This document shows positions 1 to 9,266 of a stretch of 64,000 nucleotides of DNA, piece after piece. The notes under the pieces are model-generated. The model had not been told where the DNA came from. It did no database searches and saw nothing but the letters and a program-made list of their open reading frames with translations. Source of the stretch: Flavobacteriales bacterium (GTDB lineage: Bacteria > Bacteroidota > Bacteroidia > UBA10329); the NCBI GenBank assembly GCA_016124845.1, contig WGMW01000005.1:1-64000 (forward strand), given 5' to 3'. How positions within the stretch are numbered: position 1 is the first letter of the stretch; each line of letters opens with the position of its first letter. The position numbers were made by a program, and so were the translations under genes.

Positions 1-432
1 CCTGTCGCTCCGTCTACTCCGTTGGTTCCAGCTGCGCCCGTTGGGCCCGTTGGACCTGTCGCTCCGTCAACTCCATTGCTTCCTGCCGCACCTGCCGGTC
101 CTGTCGGGCCTGTAGCTCCGTCTACTCCGTTCGTTCCCGCGGCTCCCGTTGGGCCTGTCGGGCCTGTCGCTCCGTCTACTCCGTTGGTTCCGGCTGCTCC
201 AGTTGGGCCTGTCGGACCTGTCGCCCCGTCTACTCCGTTGGTTCCAGCTGCACCCGTTGGGCCTGTCGGGCCTGTCGCTCCGTCTACTCCGTTGGTTCCG
301 GCTGCTCCAGTTGGGCCTGTTGGACCTGTCGCTCCGTCTACTCCGTTGGTTCCGGCTGCTCCAGTTGGGCCTGTCGCTCCGTCTACTCCGTTGGTTCCGG
401 ATGCACCCGTTGGGCCTGTTGGACCTGTGGCC
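1..432 (-). repeat. 54-bp tandem repeats encoding Gly-X-Y triplets
   Basis: About eight head-to-tail units, mostly 54 bp (18 codons, six Gly-X-Y triplets). At least one unit is a 45-bp version that lacks three codons. Neighbouring units are nearly identical at DNA level, which points to recent expansion or gene conversion. The array continues beyond the window edge. Confidence 0.9.
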
Positions 433-848
433 CCTTGACTGCCACCACCTGCAGTTTCAGCATATAAGGCATAAGGCACACTAAGCATCTGAGAAACACC
501 CATGGAAGTGTAAGATGTACCACCTGTTGGATCTAAGCTAACTTCAATGTAGTACGGACCAGCAGACCAATCAATAGCAGAAATGGTCCCCGTGACAATT
601 GAACCAGCACCAATATGAATGTTGAACAATCCAAAGGTGTTGGTGGAAACAGCATGGGTTTCTTCGTAAACGATTATTCCTGAAGAAGTGGTCTGGCGAA
701 TATCGATCTTGAGACCGATCGGCTGATTCGCCAAAATATTGCCAGAATTATCTCGGGCCACGCCCTGATAATTGATCAGAGCAGGTGATTGTGCAAAGAC
801 GAATGTTGAAACAAAAAGAGCTACGGCAAGCAGTAAAGACCTCCTCAT
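1..848 (-). CDS. Secreted collagen-like (Gly-X-Y) repeat protein, partial
   Basis: The minus-strand frame opens with ATG at 848 and runs off the left window edge, so only the N-terminal 282 or so residues are visible. It begins with a signal peptide ([20 protein letters not shown]). About 120 residues follow of the kind found ahead of collagen-like repeats in Bacteroidota surface proteins ([12 protein letters not shown] near the start, [15 protein letters not shown] just before the repeats). From about position 430 to the edge the protein is pure Gly-X-Y, in 18-residue units such as [16 protein letters not shown]. The repeats predict a triple-helical stalk exported to the surface. No C-terminal sorting domain can be seen because the gene is cut. 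The function is unknown; an extracellular fibre is an inference. Confidence 0.8.
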   Translation of the reverse strand, partial: MRRSLLLAVALFVSTFVFAQSPALINYQGVARDNSGNILANQPIGLKIDIRQTTSSGIIVYEETHAVSTNTFGLFNIHIGAGSIVTGTISAIDWSAGPYYIEVSLDPTGGTSYTSMGVSQMLSVPYALYAETAGGGSQGATGPTGPTGASGTNGVDGATGPTGAAGTNGVDGATGPTGPTGAAGTNGVDGATGPTGPTGAAGTNGVDGATGPTGPTGAAGTNGVDGATGPTGPTGAAGTNGVDGATGPTGPAGAAGSNGVDGATGPTGPTGAAGTNGVDGAT

Positions 849-878
849 GATGTTGGATATGGTGGTTCGTGAAGTCCC

Positions 879-886
879 CAAAAATA
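879..886 (-). promoter_or_regulatory. Candidate -7 box TATTTTTG for the collagen-like gene
   Basis: The minus strand reads TATTTTTG, an exact match to the Bacteroidota -7 consensus TAnnTTTG, 30 bases upstream of the ATG at 848. No convincing -33 TTG at the usual distance was found, so support is partial. Confidence 0.35.
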
Positions 887-1043
887 GCCCTTGAGTTTGA
901 GACTATCTTTATAAAACCCAAACTAATTTTAACAAAATTTTAAGGCTTGAAGTTCGGACCATCGATATGGTAGATGTTGTTTCAAGTTCAAACACCACTA
1001 AAAATCGGTTTCCCAATTCAGCGCTAATTTCGCGGAGGATCCG

Positions 1044-2090
1044 ATGAATGACCTCAACCTTTTCTTTCTGCTTGTTATGAGTTTTCCAATCCTGTTGCTC
1101 TTCGTCCTTATCGGGCTGAAGACGCAGGGCGCTTGGCTCCGATCATCGAAAACTGGCTTAGTGATCTGGAATGCTGTGTTCCTGCTGTTTCTGACCTCCA
1201 CCATATTTCTTGCGGGGGAAACCTACTATCGGTTTTTCGTGGACACCACTGACAGTTTCGCCTTGAACAAGACAACCCGAAGGTGGGCAATGCGGCATTA
1301 CGAGAAAAACAACATGGGCGTTCGTGACAACGTGGATTACAATTATCTAATTGGTTCAGGGAAGCGCAGACTGACCATTATTGGAGATTCGTTCACCGCT
1401 GGACATGGCGTGAAAGATGTGAATGACCGCTTTGGCAATCTGTTGAAGGTGCGGTTTCCAAACACAGAGGTTCATGTTTTGGGAACAAATGGCTTTGAGA
1501 CCATTGATGAACTGGAAAGGTTCAGAAAAATCCTATCTGAGGGTTACGAACCTGATTTTGTTATGCTCACCTATTGTCTTAATGACATTTCCTATCTGAT
1601 TCCTGAAGCTCAGGAAGTTTACAGGGAGATGGCTGAGTTCGATAGGAACCTGAATTACATCGAGCGCGAGAGTTATCTGGTTAACACCTTGGTTTTCAGG
1701 ATCATGGCAAATCGGAATCCGAATGTCACCAACTACTACGCTTTTCTGAAAGACAGATATAGCGGAGAAACCTGGAAGCAACAGAAGTCTGTTCTAAAAC
1801 AACTGAAAGCGCTGGTTGAGGAAAACGGAGGTCATTTGGTTGTGGCCACCATTCCGTTTTTGCATCAACTGGAAGATTATCAGTTCCAATCCGTTCACGA
1901 TTCGTTGGTCTTGTTCTGGCACGACAGCGAGGTTCCCTATTTGAATCTGCTACCCGTATTCGAGAGTGAATCTTCAGAAAGTGTGGTCGTAAACCGATTT
2001 GATGCTCATCCGAACGAACACGCGCATCGAATAATTGCAGATGCGCTGGAGCCTTTCATCAGATCTCAGTTCAAGAGCACGCCAAAATGA
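1044..2090 (+). CDS. Membrane-anchored SGNH/GDSL hydrolase-like protein
   Basis: 348 residues. Two N-terminal hydrophobic segments (about 5-25 and 40-58) anchor it. The remaining ~290 residues carry SGNH hydrolase blocks: GDSFTAG at 114-120 (nucleophile Ser116), a Gly in block II near 150, Asn180-Asp181 in block III, and DAH at 320-322 for the catalytic Asp/His. Family members are esterases or O-acyl hydrolases/transferases acting on polysaccharides or lipids; the substrate here is unknown. The start is supported by a GGAGG at 1034-1038, which is unusual in this phylum. It converges on a second SGNH gene 60 bp away; the two are not close copies. Confidence 0.8.
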   Translation: MNDLNLFFLLVMSFPILLLFVLIGLKTQGAWLRSSKTGLVIWNAVFLLFLTSTIFLAGETYYRFFVDTTDSFALNKTTRRWAMRHYEKNNMGVRDNVDYNYLIGSGKRRLTIIGDSFTAGHGVKDVNDRFGNLLKVRFPNTEVHVLGTNGFETIDELERFRKILSEGYEPDFVMLTYCLNDISYLIPEAQEVYREMAEFDRNLNYIERESYLVNTLVFRIMANRNPNVTNYYAFLKDRYSGETWKQQKSVLKQLKALVEENGGHLVVATIPFLHQLEDYQFQSVHDSLVLFWHDSEVPYLNLLPVFESESSESVVVNRFDAHPNEHAHRIIADALEPFIRSQFKSTPK

Positions 2091-2150
2091 GCTTCCGATT
2101 TCCATGCGATGATGGCTTTCTTACAAACGGTTATCCTGAAACCATGGTGC

Positions 2151-3314
2151 TCAATCTTGACCCGTGTGGACGAAAAACTGATAAATCTCTTCAGCAACCA
2201 GTTCGGTTCCTTTTTCATTCAGATGTCCGTCATAATTCCAGTAGAGGTGATTGCCACGGTTTTCTTCTGCTCGGATGACGTTTGAAAGGTTGACAAAAGG
2301 AAGATTGTAATCTGCGCAGACCTTTTCCAATTGAACCTGATTCTGATTGTAAATGGAGTCTGTCAAGCTCAGTCTGCTATCACAGGTCTTGCAAAGCTGA
2401 AACTCATATTGCAGGTAATGATCAGTTATCTGGTTGCGTGATGGAATGTAAACCACCAAGGGCTCGAATTGAAACTTGGCAGCGTAGAATCTAAAGTAAT
2501 CCATCGGTAAGCGAAGATCGTGCTGTTTTTTCAGATACAGGGCTTCCCGTTTAATCTCATTGAGGCGATGGTGATTGAAAGTCCCCGCTTTCATCGCATC
2601 AGCCAGAAAGGGTTCAGCATGGACTTCCATTTTATCCAACGCCCCATTCCAAACAAAACCATTCTCGCCTGCCTTGGCAAACAAGGGTTTGGCTTCGACA
2701 CCCCAACGGAAAGGTACAGGTGTTCCGCGTTTCCATTGCTCAAGTAATTCTACGACCCGAGGTTTCCACCATTCATAATAGATGGGTGTGGCATAATTCG
2801 TTGGAACGGTGATCTTATCATCCATGAAATCATTTGCATAAACGACCATCACCACAACATCAGGTCGGAAAATTGGAACCATATCCGTCAGTAACCTCAG
2901 GTAGCGAGTGAACCCAATCCCGAGCATTCCCGCATTCATCACTTCTACAGCATCGGAATTGGCCATATTATGGAAGTATTCCGTCATCGTGCTGTCGGAC
3001 ATGACGCTTTCCACGTAGCTGTCTCCAATGAATAGGACGCGGGGTTTGTCCGCGCCTTTTTCAACCTTCCATTCCTTATCCCGAAAGCCGTACCTATTAT
3101 AATGATGTACAAACTTGTGACTGGTGTCAACAGAACTTTCCCAGTAATAGCTTCGGTTTCTCACATAACCTTTGGCGAGTTTCTCGTCCTTTTCGGTATA
3201 GAAGCCTCGGTCGAAGTTGCTCAGCTCAGGGATTGGGAAGCACACGCGGAACAATATCTCCTGCAAAATGAGCAGAACAATAAAGTACAAACTAAGTTTG
3301 AGCACCTTCCGCAT
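2151..3314 (-). CDS. Membrane-anchored SGNH hydrolase-like protein
   Basis: 387 residues with one N-terminal membrane anchor (about 5-25). SGNH blocks are visible: GDSYVES at 97-103 (Ser99), Gly129/Gly132 in block II, Asn161-Asp162 in block III, and DGH at 362-364 followed by LNEKG, the usual C-terminal Asp-x-His layout. It is probably an envelope esterase or acyl-transfer enzyme with its catalytic domain outside the cytoplasm. It is divergent from the haloperoxidase-like gene, and their promoters share about 80 bp. The specific substrate cannot be read from sequence. Confidence 0.8.
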   Translation of the reverse strand: MRKVLKLSLYFIVLLILQEILFRVCFPIPELSNFDRGFYTEKDEKLAKGYVRNRSYYWESSVDTSHKFVHHYNRYGFRDKEWKVEKGADKPRVLFIGDSYVESVMSDSTMTEYFHNMANSDAVEVMNAGMLGIGFTRYLRLLTDMVPIFRPDVVVMVVYANDFMDDKITVPTNYATPIYYEWWKPRVVELLEQWKRGTPVPFRWGVEAKPLFAKAGENGFVWNGALDKMEVHAEPFLADAMKAGTFNHHRLNEIKREALYLKKQHDLRLPMDYFRFYAAKFQFEPLVVYIPSRNQITDHYLQYEFQLCKTCDSRLSLTDSIYNQNQVQLEKVCADYNLPFVNLSNVIRAEENRGNHLYWNYDGHLNEKGTELVAEEIYQFFVHTGQD

Positions 3315-3318
3315 CTTA

Positions 3319-3348
3319 CAAACCTAAACCATTGTACCAGGTTGACAA
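3319..3348 (-). promoter_or_regulatory. Bacteroidota-type promoter, TTG-N19-TAGGTTTG
   Basis: On the minus strand TTG (3348-3346), 19 bases, then TAGGTTTG (3326-3319). This fits the -33/-7 consensus of the phylum. The predicted transcription start falls almost on the ATG at 3314, so the message would be leaderless or nearly so. Confidence 0.5.
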
Positions 3349-3367
3349 TCGAATCAGATGGTTCAAC

Positions 3368-3375
3368 TACTTTTG
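3368..3375 (+). promoter_or_regulatory. Candidate -7 box TACTTTTG for the haloperoxidase-like gene
   Basis: Exact TAnnTTTG match 19 bases before the ATG at 3395. The nearest TTG (3342-3344) is 23 bases upstream, slightly long for a -33 box. Confidence 0.45.
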
Positions 3376-3394
3376 AGCAAACTTTACAAGGTTT

Positions 3395-5401
3395 ATGAGA
3401 GTCCCCCAACGTTTGTTGAGACCAACGTTCTCCAAACTTCTATTTCTGATGATGTTAGTTGCGAATTCGCTGCATTGTCAATCTGCTTTGGTACAACCCA
3501 AAAAGCACGAAAAGAGTGAACTGACCGTAGCCAGACAATGGATAGACGCTGCTTTGCACGCAGTGAAACAGGACGGCCAAGGGCCGACCGTTCATGCCAG
3601 AAACCTGTTCCACCTTACGGCAGCCATGTATGATGCTTGGGCGGTTTATGAACCAGATGCCAAACCGTATTTCCTGGGCAACACGGTCGGTGAGTTCCAT
3701 GTCGATTTCGATGGATTTGAATATTCCGGTACAAACATTGACAGTGCGCAGAAGGTCACTATTTGCTACGCAGCGTACCGATTTCTGGAACTCCGGTTCG
3801 GATTGTATGGCTCAAAGAACAGAACCTTCGATCGCTTCCATGAGATTTGCGATGCCAATAATGTGAACTTGAGCGACCGTTCTACGGACTATTCCAATGG
3901 TTCACCATCAGCCTTGGGAAATTATATTGGAGCGATCATATTTGAGTTCGGACAGCAGGATGGATCTGGAGAGGGCAATGGATATGAGCCTCAACAGTAT
4001 CAACCCGTCAACGGCACCATGGACCCCAGCAAACGCGGGGTCGGTTCATTGAGAAATCCCAACCGCTGGCAACCTCTTGATGTGAATGAATACGTAAAGG
4101 AAAAAGGGTCTGATAAGACACTTCCTTTCTGGAACTACCTTTTCGTTGCAGACCAAACTGTTTTCACAACCCCCGAATGGGGAAATGTAGTTCCATTTTC
4201 CTTGACCGAGGAAGATATGGTCATCAAGGAGCGGGACGGAGAATGGAAGGTCTATCTGGACCCTGGTTCTCCCCCTCTTATTACCGATGACCCAAATGCC
4301 TCATCTTCAAAAAATTATAAATGGGGATTTACACTCAATGCCATTTGGTCTGGTCTTCTTGACCCGGCAGATTCGGTGAGGATAGATATTTCACCAGGCT
4401 CCATTGGTTCCGTAACGGCACTTCCAAATTCGTTTGACGATTTTGACCAATTCTACAATGTGGAGCAAGGTGGTGTGCTGAAAACGAAACCCATTGAGAA
4501 AAACCCATTCACGGGTAAACCATACGAGGAGAATGTCGTTCTGCGGGCAGATTATCTACGGGTGATTGCTGAATACTGGGTAGATGCCATCAACACATAC
4601 TCCCCGCCTGGCCATTGGATAGACCTGCTGAGCATGACCAGCTACGACCCGAATTTTGAACGAAAGTGGCAAGGAAAGGGAGAATCATTGTCTCAACTCG
4701 ACTGGGATATAAAGGCCTACTTCACCATGGCGGGTGCCATGCACGATGCAGGAATTGCATGCTGGGGAATCAAAGGGTACTACGATTATGTCAGGCCATT
4801 CACGGCCATTCGTTACATGGCTGGTAAAGGCCAATCATCAGATTCACTTCTGCCGAACTACCACCCACACGGAATTCCGTTGGTAAAAGGACACATTGAA
4901 CTTGTAAAAAACGATGACCCTTTGGTAGGAGAGAATTTAGAAAACCTGAATGCCATTAAAATCCTTGCTTGGCGTGGACCCGATGTGGTCAATGATCCAT
5001 TTGAAGAATCGGCAGGAGTTGGTTGGATATTGGGAGAGAACTGGTGGCCGTATCAGCGCTATTCGTTTGCTACACCAACGTTTGCCGGCTATGTTTCGGG
5101 CCACTCAACCTTTTCTCCATGCGGTGCAGAAGTGCTGACCCAAATTACGGGAAGTCCGTTTTTCCCTGGAGGCTTGCACACATTCACGGCCAAGAAAAAT
5201 GAGTTTTTGGAATTTGAAAACGGCCCGACCGAAGATGTGACGCTTCAATGGGCCAAGTACCATGACGCGGCAGCCGAGACATGCCTGTCTCGCATTCACG
5301 GTGGAATACATCCTCCTTGCGATGACATACCGGCTCGCAAAATCGGAATTGAAGTAGCTCACAAAGCCATAAAAAAGGCGGAATCTTATTTTGTGGAATG
5401 A
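3395..5401 (+). CDS. Vanadium-dependent haloperoxidase-like PAP2 family protein
   Basis: 668 residues, exported (hydrophobic N-terminal segment ending near VANSLHCQ). The C-terminal half has the vanadate/phosphate pocket of the haloperoxidase/PAP2 superfamily: Arg467-Pro468 in YDYVRPF, Ser568-Gly569-His570 in SGHS, and Ser632-Arg633 followed by His639 and Asp643 in SRIHGGIHPPCDD. Haloperoxidases oxidise halides with peroxide; related bacterial proteins are phosphatases. Its length and the SRxxxGxHxxxD layout favour the haloperoxidase-like branch. Activity and halide preference are not predictable. It is expressed alone and converges on the tail-fibre-like gene. Confidence 0.8.
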   Translation: MRVPQRLLRPTFSKLLFLMMLVANSLHCQSALVQPKKHEKSELTVARQWIDAALHAVKQDGQGPTVHARNLFHLTAAMYDAWAVYEPDAKPYFLGNTVGEFHVDFDGFEYSGTNIDSAQKVTICYAAYRFLELRFGLYGSKNRTFDRFHEICDANNVNLSDRSTDYSNGSPSALGNYIGAIIFEFGQQDGSGEGNGYEPQQYQPVNGTMDPSKRGVGSLRNPNRWQPLDVNEYVKEKGSDKTLPFWNYLFVADQTVFTTPEWGNVVPFSLTEEDMVIKERDGEWKVYLDPGSPPLITDDPNASSSKNYKWGFTLNAIWSGLLDPADSVRIDISPGSIGSVTALPNSFDDFDQFYNVEQGGVLKTKPIEKNPFTGKPYEENVVLRADYLRVIAEYWVDAINTYSPPGHWIDLLSMTSYDPNFERKWQGKGESLSQLDWDIKAYFTMAGAMHDAGIACWGIKGYYDYVRPFTAIRYMAGKGQSSDSLLPNYHPHGIPLVKGHIELVKNDDPLVGENLENLNAIKILAWRGPDVVNDPFEESAGVGWILGENWWPYQRYSFATPTFAGYVSGHSTFSPCGAEVLTQITGSPFFPGGLHTFTAKKNEFLEFENGPTEDVTLQWAKYHDAAAETCLSRIHGGIHPPCDDIPARKIGIEVAHKAIKKAESYFVE

Positions 5402-5469
5402 ATGGTGGCTCTTTCCGAATGCCTCTTCATTCCCAGAAGGGACATTTCAAAGAAGGGATCCGATCCACC

Positions 5470-7164
5470 TTATTCGGTCACTACCATTTCAACCTTCAGT
5501 TCCGGATCCAGCTCTGACATGGGAATGTCCAGTTTTGAACTGAGCGCTTGGAACATATTCTCGTACCGTTGCAGCATGGCCTGCTGGGTGTCGATGACCT
5601 TTTGTTGCGCCTGTACCTTCTCGTTCAGTTCTTGGGTGGCCTTGACCAATGGCACCACGAATTCTGCATAACGCAGACCGTACGGGTCGCACTCGTTCTG
5701 TGGCATGTCCACACCGCTGAAATCGAAGTTGACCGAACGGGCAGCCTCCAACACATCCTGCGCCAGAAAACCCGAATACCGGATCTGTTCCTTCGCATCG
5801 GCCGCTTCTCTAAGAGATTCGGAGACAGCCCTTCCACTAAACGCCTCAATGGCGTCTACATCGTAGTTGTAGGTTACAGGGCGCAGGCGGGTGATGAATT
5901 CCAGACCGATGACATCTTCCTGCACATTCTCCTTCAGACGCTTATCAGACAGTGCCGTCCAGTTTACATAGCCGCCAATCTTCTGAATGCTACTGTTTCC
6001 TAAAACGATCTGATTATTTGATGATGTAGTAGCATTATATCCTATGGCAACCGAATTGCTGTTGCTTACCGATGAACTTGGCCCGATGGCCACGCTCTGA
6101 GTTCCAGTTACCTGGACACTATCGCCAACACCCACCACCTGATCGGCCGAGATGTAGCTGGAGGCACCGATGATAACTGCATGGTTCTTGGTTGCTCCGA
6201 TAGTTGCCTTGTAACCGATACCGATGTTGTAGTTGTTGGCCGTTTTTGCCTGTCCGGTGGAGCGACTGCCAGGGGATTGAAAATCGGCCTTGTAGCCCAT
6301 TAATACGTTGTATTCTCCTACGCGGTTGGTAAAACCTGTTTCACATCCCACGTAGGTATTACCGTTCGAATCATCCGTATTGTTCAGCCGGTTGTTGTCC
6401 CAACCTGCGTAATCCCCAACAAATGTGTTATGATCGGCATACTCGGTAGCCGCACCAGTGGCATGGCCTAAAAATGTGTTCCGAATACCGATGCTGCAAT
6501 CGATGCCTGCTGAATCTCCCAAAGCTGTATTCCAATATCCGGTGGTATTGTCATTTCCCGCGTATCTGCCGATAAATGTATTCTGGTAACCTGTTGTGTT
6601 GTTCCAACCCGCATAATATCCCATGAAGGAATTAGCATTCCCAGTAGTGTTTTGAGACCCCGATCTGGAACCTATGAACGTATTTGAACTCCCATAAGTA
6701 TTCTTGTGTCCTGAGGAAAAACCGATACAAGTATTATTAGACGCTGTGGTGCTGCTTTCACCTGAATGCGTCCCAATGAATGTGTTGTTTGACCCATAGG
6801 TGTTGCTCCATCCGGAGAGTGTCCCAATAAAGACGTTGCTCAATCCTGAACTGGTCTTATATCCTGCGCCCTGTCCAATGAAAATATTCCCAGCAGCTGG
6901 AGGATATGTATAACCGGTAAGATCGGTGTAATGCCAAACGGTCGAATTTCCAGATGTTGTCAAGCTCATTCCTGCACCTGCACCAATAATGGTATGTCCA
7001 ATACCGGAAGTTAACCTATACCCTGCCGAATCACCATAGATGGAGTTGAAATCACCCGTGGTGATGCTGGTACCTGCGGCAGTACCCTGAACCTCGTTCA
7101 TGACCTGAGAACTTACCGAACCCGCCACCAGCAGGAACGATAAAAGGGTGAAGATCTTTTTCAT
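5470..7164 (-). CDS. Secreted NTFIG-repeat shaft protein with C-terminal S74 tail-fibre chaperone domain
   Basis: 564 residues from the ATG at 7164, chosen because a signal peptide (MKKIFTLLSFLLVAGSVSSQ) starts there; an upstream in-frame start at 7197 would spoil it. Residues ~30-390 are about 16-residue repeats of the form NTFIGxxAGxxNTTG, like the left-handed beta-helix head repeats of trimeric adhesins. A collagen-free neck leads to SDKRLKENV at 406-414 and GFLAQDV, the hallmark of the intramolecular chaperone (peptidase S74) domain, which trimerises and may self-cleave. A coiled coil (EKVQAQQKVIDTQQ) closes the protein. It is probably a trimeric surface fibre. No T9SS sorting domain is visible. 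Confidence 0.85.
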   Translation of the reverse strand: MKKIFTLLSFLLVAGSVSSQVMNEVQGTAAGTSITTGDFNSIYGDSAGYRLTSGIGHTIIGAGAGMSLTTSGNSTVWHYTDLTGYTYPPAAGNIFIGQGAGYKTSSGLSNVFIGTLSGWSNTYGSNNTFIGTHSGESSTTASNNTCIGFSSGHKNTYGSSNTFIGSRSGSQNTTGNANSFMGYYAGWNNTTGYQNTFIGRYAGNDNTTGYWNTALGDSAGIDCSIGIRNTFLGHATGAATEYADHNTFVGDYAGWDNNRLNNTDDSNGNTYVGCETGFTNRVGEYNVLMGYKADFQSPGSRSTGQAKTANNYNIGIGYKATIGATKNHAVIIGASSYISADQVVGVGDSVQVTGTQSVAIGPSSSVSNSNSVAIGYNATTSSNNQIVLGNSSIQKIGGYVNWTALSDKRLKENVQEDVIGLEFITRLRPVTYNYDVDAIEAFSGRAVSESLREAADAKEQIRYSGFLAQDVLEAARSVNFDFSGVDMPQNECDPYGLRYAEFVVPLVKATQELNEKVQAQQKVIDTQQAMLQRYENMFQALSSKLDIPMSELDPELKVEMVVTE

Positions 7165-7675
7165 AGGATTAGGAATCGTGTAGCAAAGGAAACCCAAATG
7201 TGGTGTATATGCAACCCACCCAAGACGTGTTGGTATAAGAACTTTGGGGAATGCTCAAGGTAGTTGGAACTGACCTGTCCAAGCCCAAAACACCAACTCC
7301 AATGCTACTGCATACCGATGGAATCTTACTTCAGCTTCCTCTGAAACAATTGAAATGTCGAACCGCTTGGATCAACTCGGCCCTCCTTCTGTGTCTGGCT
7401 ATTGACGCGGGTTTCTGCCAAAAAAAACCGGACACTGCCTGATAAATTGGTAGTGTCCGGTCGGGTGGAGCCAACCGGAGAAATATCGAACCGTTTTTGG
7501 AAGGATGTGGAACATCTGAGTAGGACAGCCCAACAGGATCTGGTGTACAACAAATAGGTTGGAGTCGCATCACCAAGGAGAGAGGTTACGGAGGTATTTC
7601 CAGTACTTGCTTCACTTGAAAATCCCATTACAATAGGACAAGAAAGTCGGTTTTCGGGTTACAATGAGACTCTTA
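7165..7675. other. Intergenic region without a convincing gene
   Basis: About 510 bp between the end of the secretion operon and the start of the tail-fibre-like gene. Short open frames exist on both strands but show no family motif, signal peptide or sensible composition. The only clear element is the minus-strand terminator at 7420-7460. Confidence 0.6.
7420..7460 (-). terminator. Rho-independent terminator of the secretion operon
   Basis: On the minus strand a 12-bp stem (CCGGACACTACC / GGCAGTGTCCGG, one G-T pair) with a 9-base loop is followed directly by eight T. It lies about 215 bp past the stop of the last operon gene, and no gene intervenes. Confidence 0.8.
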
Positions 7676-8827
7676 TCAAAACGCAGAATTCATCTGGAAA
7701 AGAGGCAGATACATGGACACCAGAATGATTCCGACCAAGACACCAAGAAAGCCGATCATGATGGGTTCGATGAATGTGCTGAGAAGTTTGGTCTTACGCT
7801 GTACCTGTTCACTGTACTGACCGGACATGTGTTGAAACACCTCACCCAAGCGGTTCACTTCCTCTCCTACCTTAACCATGGCCACGAACCGTGGATCAAA
7901 GATCGGTGAGCTGCGCATCAGGTCGGTAATGGACTCCCCGCGGATGAGCCCCTTTTCAATCTGACCTACGGCCTTAATGATCGGACTGAACTCGGTAATG
8001 TCGGCAGCGAGGTTCATCGAACGGAGAAGGTTCACATTTGTTCCCAACATGAACGCCATCGACCCTGTGAACCGTGCCAGTTTGGAGGCTTTCAGGATGT
8101 CCCCAAGAATCGGAATACGCAACAGAAGACGGTCACGATAATCCTTGAACCAATCCTTTTCCCTCCAAATAACGATTGGAAGGACAGCTCCAACAATTGC
8201 GAGAAACACCAACCACCAGTTGGCAACAAGCGCATCCGAGAAGCCGATGACCTGCCGTGTCAACCACGGAAGTTCACGCCCCATGCGGCTGAAAAAATCC
8301 GTGAATATCGGCACAACGAAGACCAACATGAATGTTACCGCCCCAAAGGCGATAACGGTCACCATTACCGGATAGCTGAATGCGGAGATCAGTTCCCGTT
8401 TTAGTCGTATCCGATCCGAATAGTCCTTGGCAAGATCGGCCAGTACTACAGCTAAAGAACCTGTTTCCTCCCCGATCTTCAACGTATGGACCTCATACTC
8501 CGAAAACCCCTCGGAGTCCATCAGCACGCTGGAAAGCGGTCTTCCAGCAAAAACACCCTTTTTCACGGATGCCAGCACATTCCTGGTCTTTTCATTTCCC
8601 CCTTCCTCAACCATCAGTTCCAACGCGGAGCGAAGATCGAGTCCGGAGGACACCAGCACATGAAGATCGGAATAAAAGGTCTCTTTATCCGAATCTGAAA
8701 GGGTTTTGGAACCGAACAGTTGAAAGTCCCGATTAAGAAGTTCACTCAGTCTCTGTGACCAAGGAATCTCCGTGCTCTTTTCTATATGTCCTCCAAGGTC
8801 AATCTTGGCCATTGCGTGTCCGTTCAT
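7676..8827 (-). CDS. gspF: Type II secretion / type IV pilus inner-membrane platform protein GspF
   Basis: 383 residues. It contains the duplicated T2SSF fold: a first domain around 45-175 (FYSDLHVLVSSGLDLRSALE, GEETGSLAVVLADLA) and a second around 250-375 (FTGSMAFMLGTNVNLLRSM, VGEEVNRLGEVFQHM). Three membrane helices lie near 150-175, 200-225 and 355-378. This is the polytopic platform that couples the GspE ATPase to pseudopilus assembly. It is the last gene of the operon and its start overlaps the preceding pseudopilin gene by 29 bp, so the two are translationally coupled. Confidence 0.9.
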   Translation of the reverse strand: MNGHAMAKIDLGGHIEKSTEIPWSQRLSELLNRDFQLFGSKTLSDSDKETFYSDLHVLVSSGLDLRSALELMVEEGGNEKTRNVLASVKKGVFAGRPLSSVLMDSEGFSEYEVHTLKIGEETGSLAVVLADLAKDYSDRIRLKRELISAFSYPVMVTVIAFGAVTFMLVFVVPIFTDFFSRMGRELPWLTRQVIGFSDALVANWWLVFLAIVGAVLPIVIWREKDWFKDYRDRLLLRIPILGDILKASKLARFTGSMAFMLGTNVNLLRSMNLAADITEFSPIIKAVGQIEKGLIRGESITDLMRSSPIFDPRFVAMVKVGEEVNRLGEVFQHMSGQYSEQVQRKTKLLSTFIEPIMIGFLGVLVGIILVSMYLPLFQMNSAF

Positions 8828-9266
8828 TCATCCAAAGTGCAAGGTCTCCGGAACCTTTTAGCACAAATACGGTCGAGTCTGCTTGAAATACCAGCTCACT
8901 GATCAGTCCTTCCGCTTCACTTTTCTCCTCGATCAATTTTGGTTCGGAGATGACCGAAGGAAACGTATCAATTCTACCTTCCTGTCTACGAAGGGTCGTT
9001 TCAACCCCAAATTCAAAAAGCACATCATCCAATTGAATATCATTGAAATGTTTGGTCAAAACCCGGTTCCGTTTAAACTGCTGTTCCACATTCGATAGTA
9101 TCAAATAATTGGACTCTGAGCGTTCAAGCTCTGACCGGATTCTCCGGGACACTTCCGTTACGGTACGGAATCCGTATGCGGCCATCATAAGCACCACGGT
9201 GACGATCAGCATGGAGACCATCATTTCCACCAATGTGAATGCCCTTAGCTTACCGTTCGTCTTCAT
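8799..9266 (-). CDS. Prepilin-type minor pseudopilin, GspJ-like
   Basis: 155 residues with a class III signal: charged MKTNGKLRA, then FTLVEMMVSMLIVTVVLMMAAYGF. Processing between Ala and Phe leaves Glu at position +5 of the mature protein, as needed for pseudopilus assembly. The remaining globular part has no further motif. The position before gspF, and an N-terminus more GspJ-like than GspG-like, support a minor-pseudopilin role. It overlaps its upstream neighbour by 17 bp. Confidence 0.75.
   Translation of the reverse strand: MKTNGKLRAFTLVEMMVSMLIVTVVLMMAAYGFRTVTEVSRRIRSELERSESNYLILSNVEQQFKRNRVLTKHFNDIQLDDVLFEFGVETTLRRQEGRIDTFPSVISEPKLIEEKSEAEGLISELVFQADSTVFVLKGSGDLALWMNERTRNGQD

Noticed and set aside
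7326-7628. Minus-strand 100-codon frame in the 7.2-7.7 kb gap
   Set aside because: No motif, unusual composition, and it contains the operon terminator hairpin.
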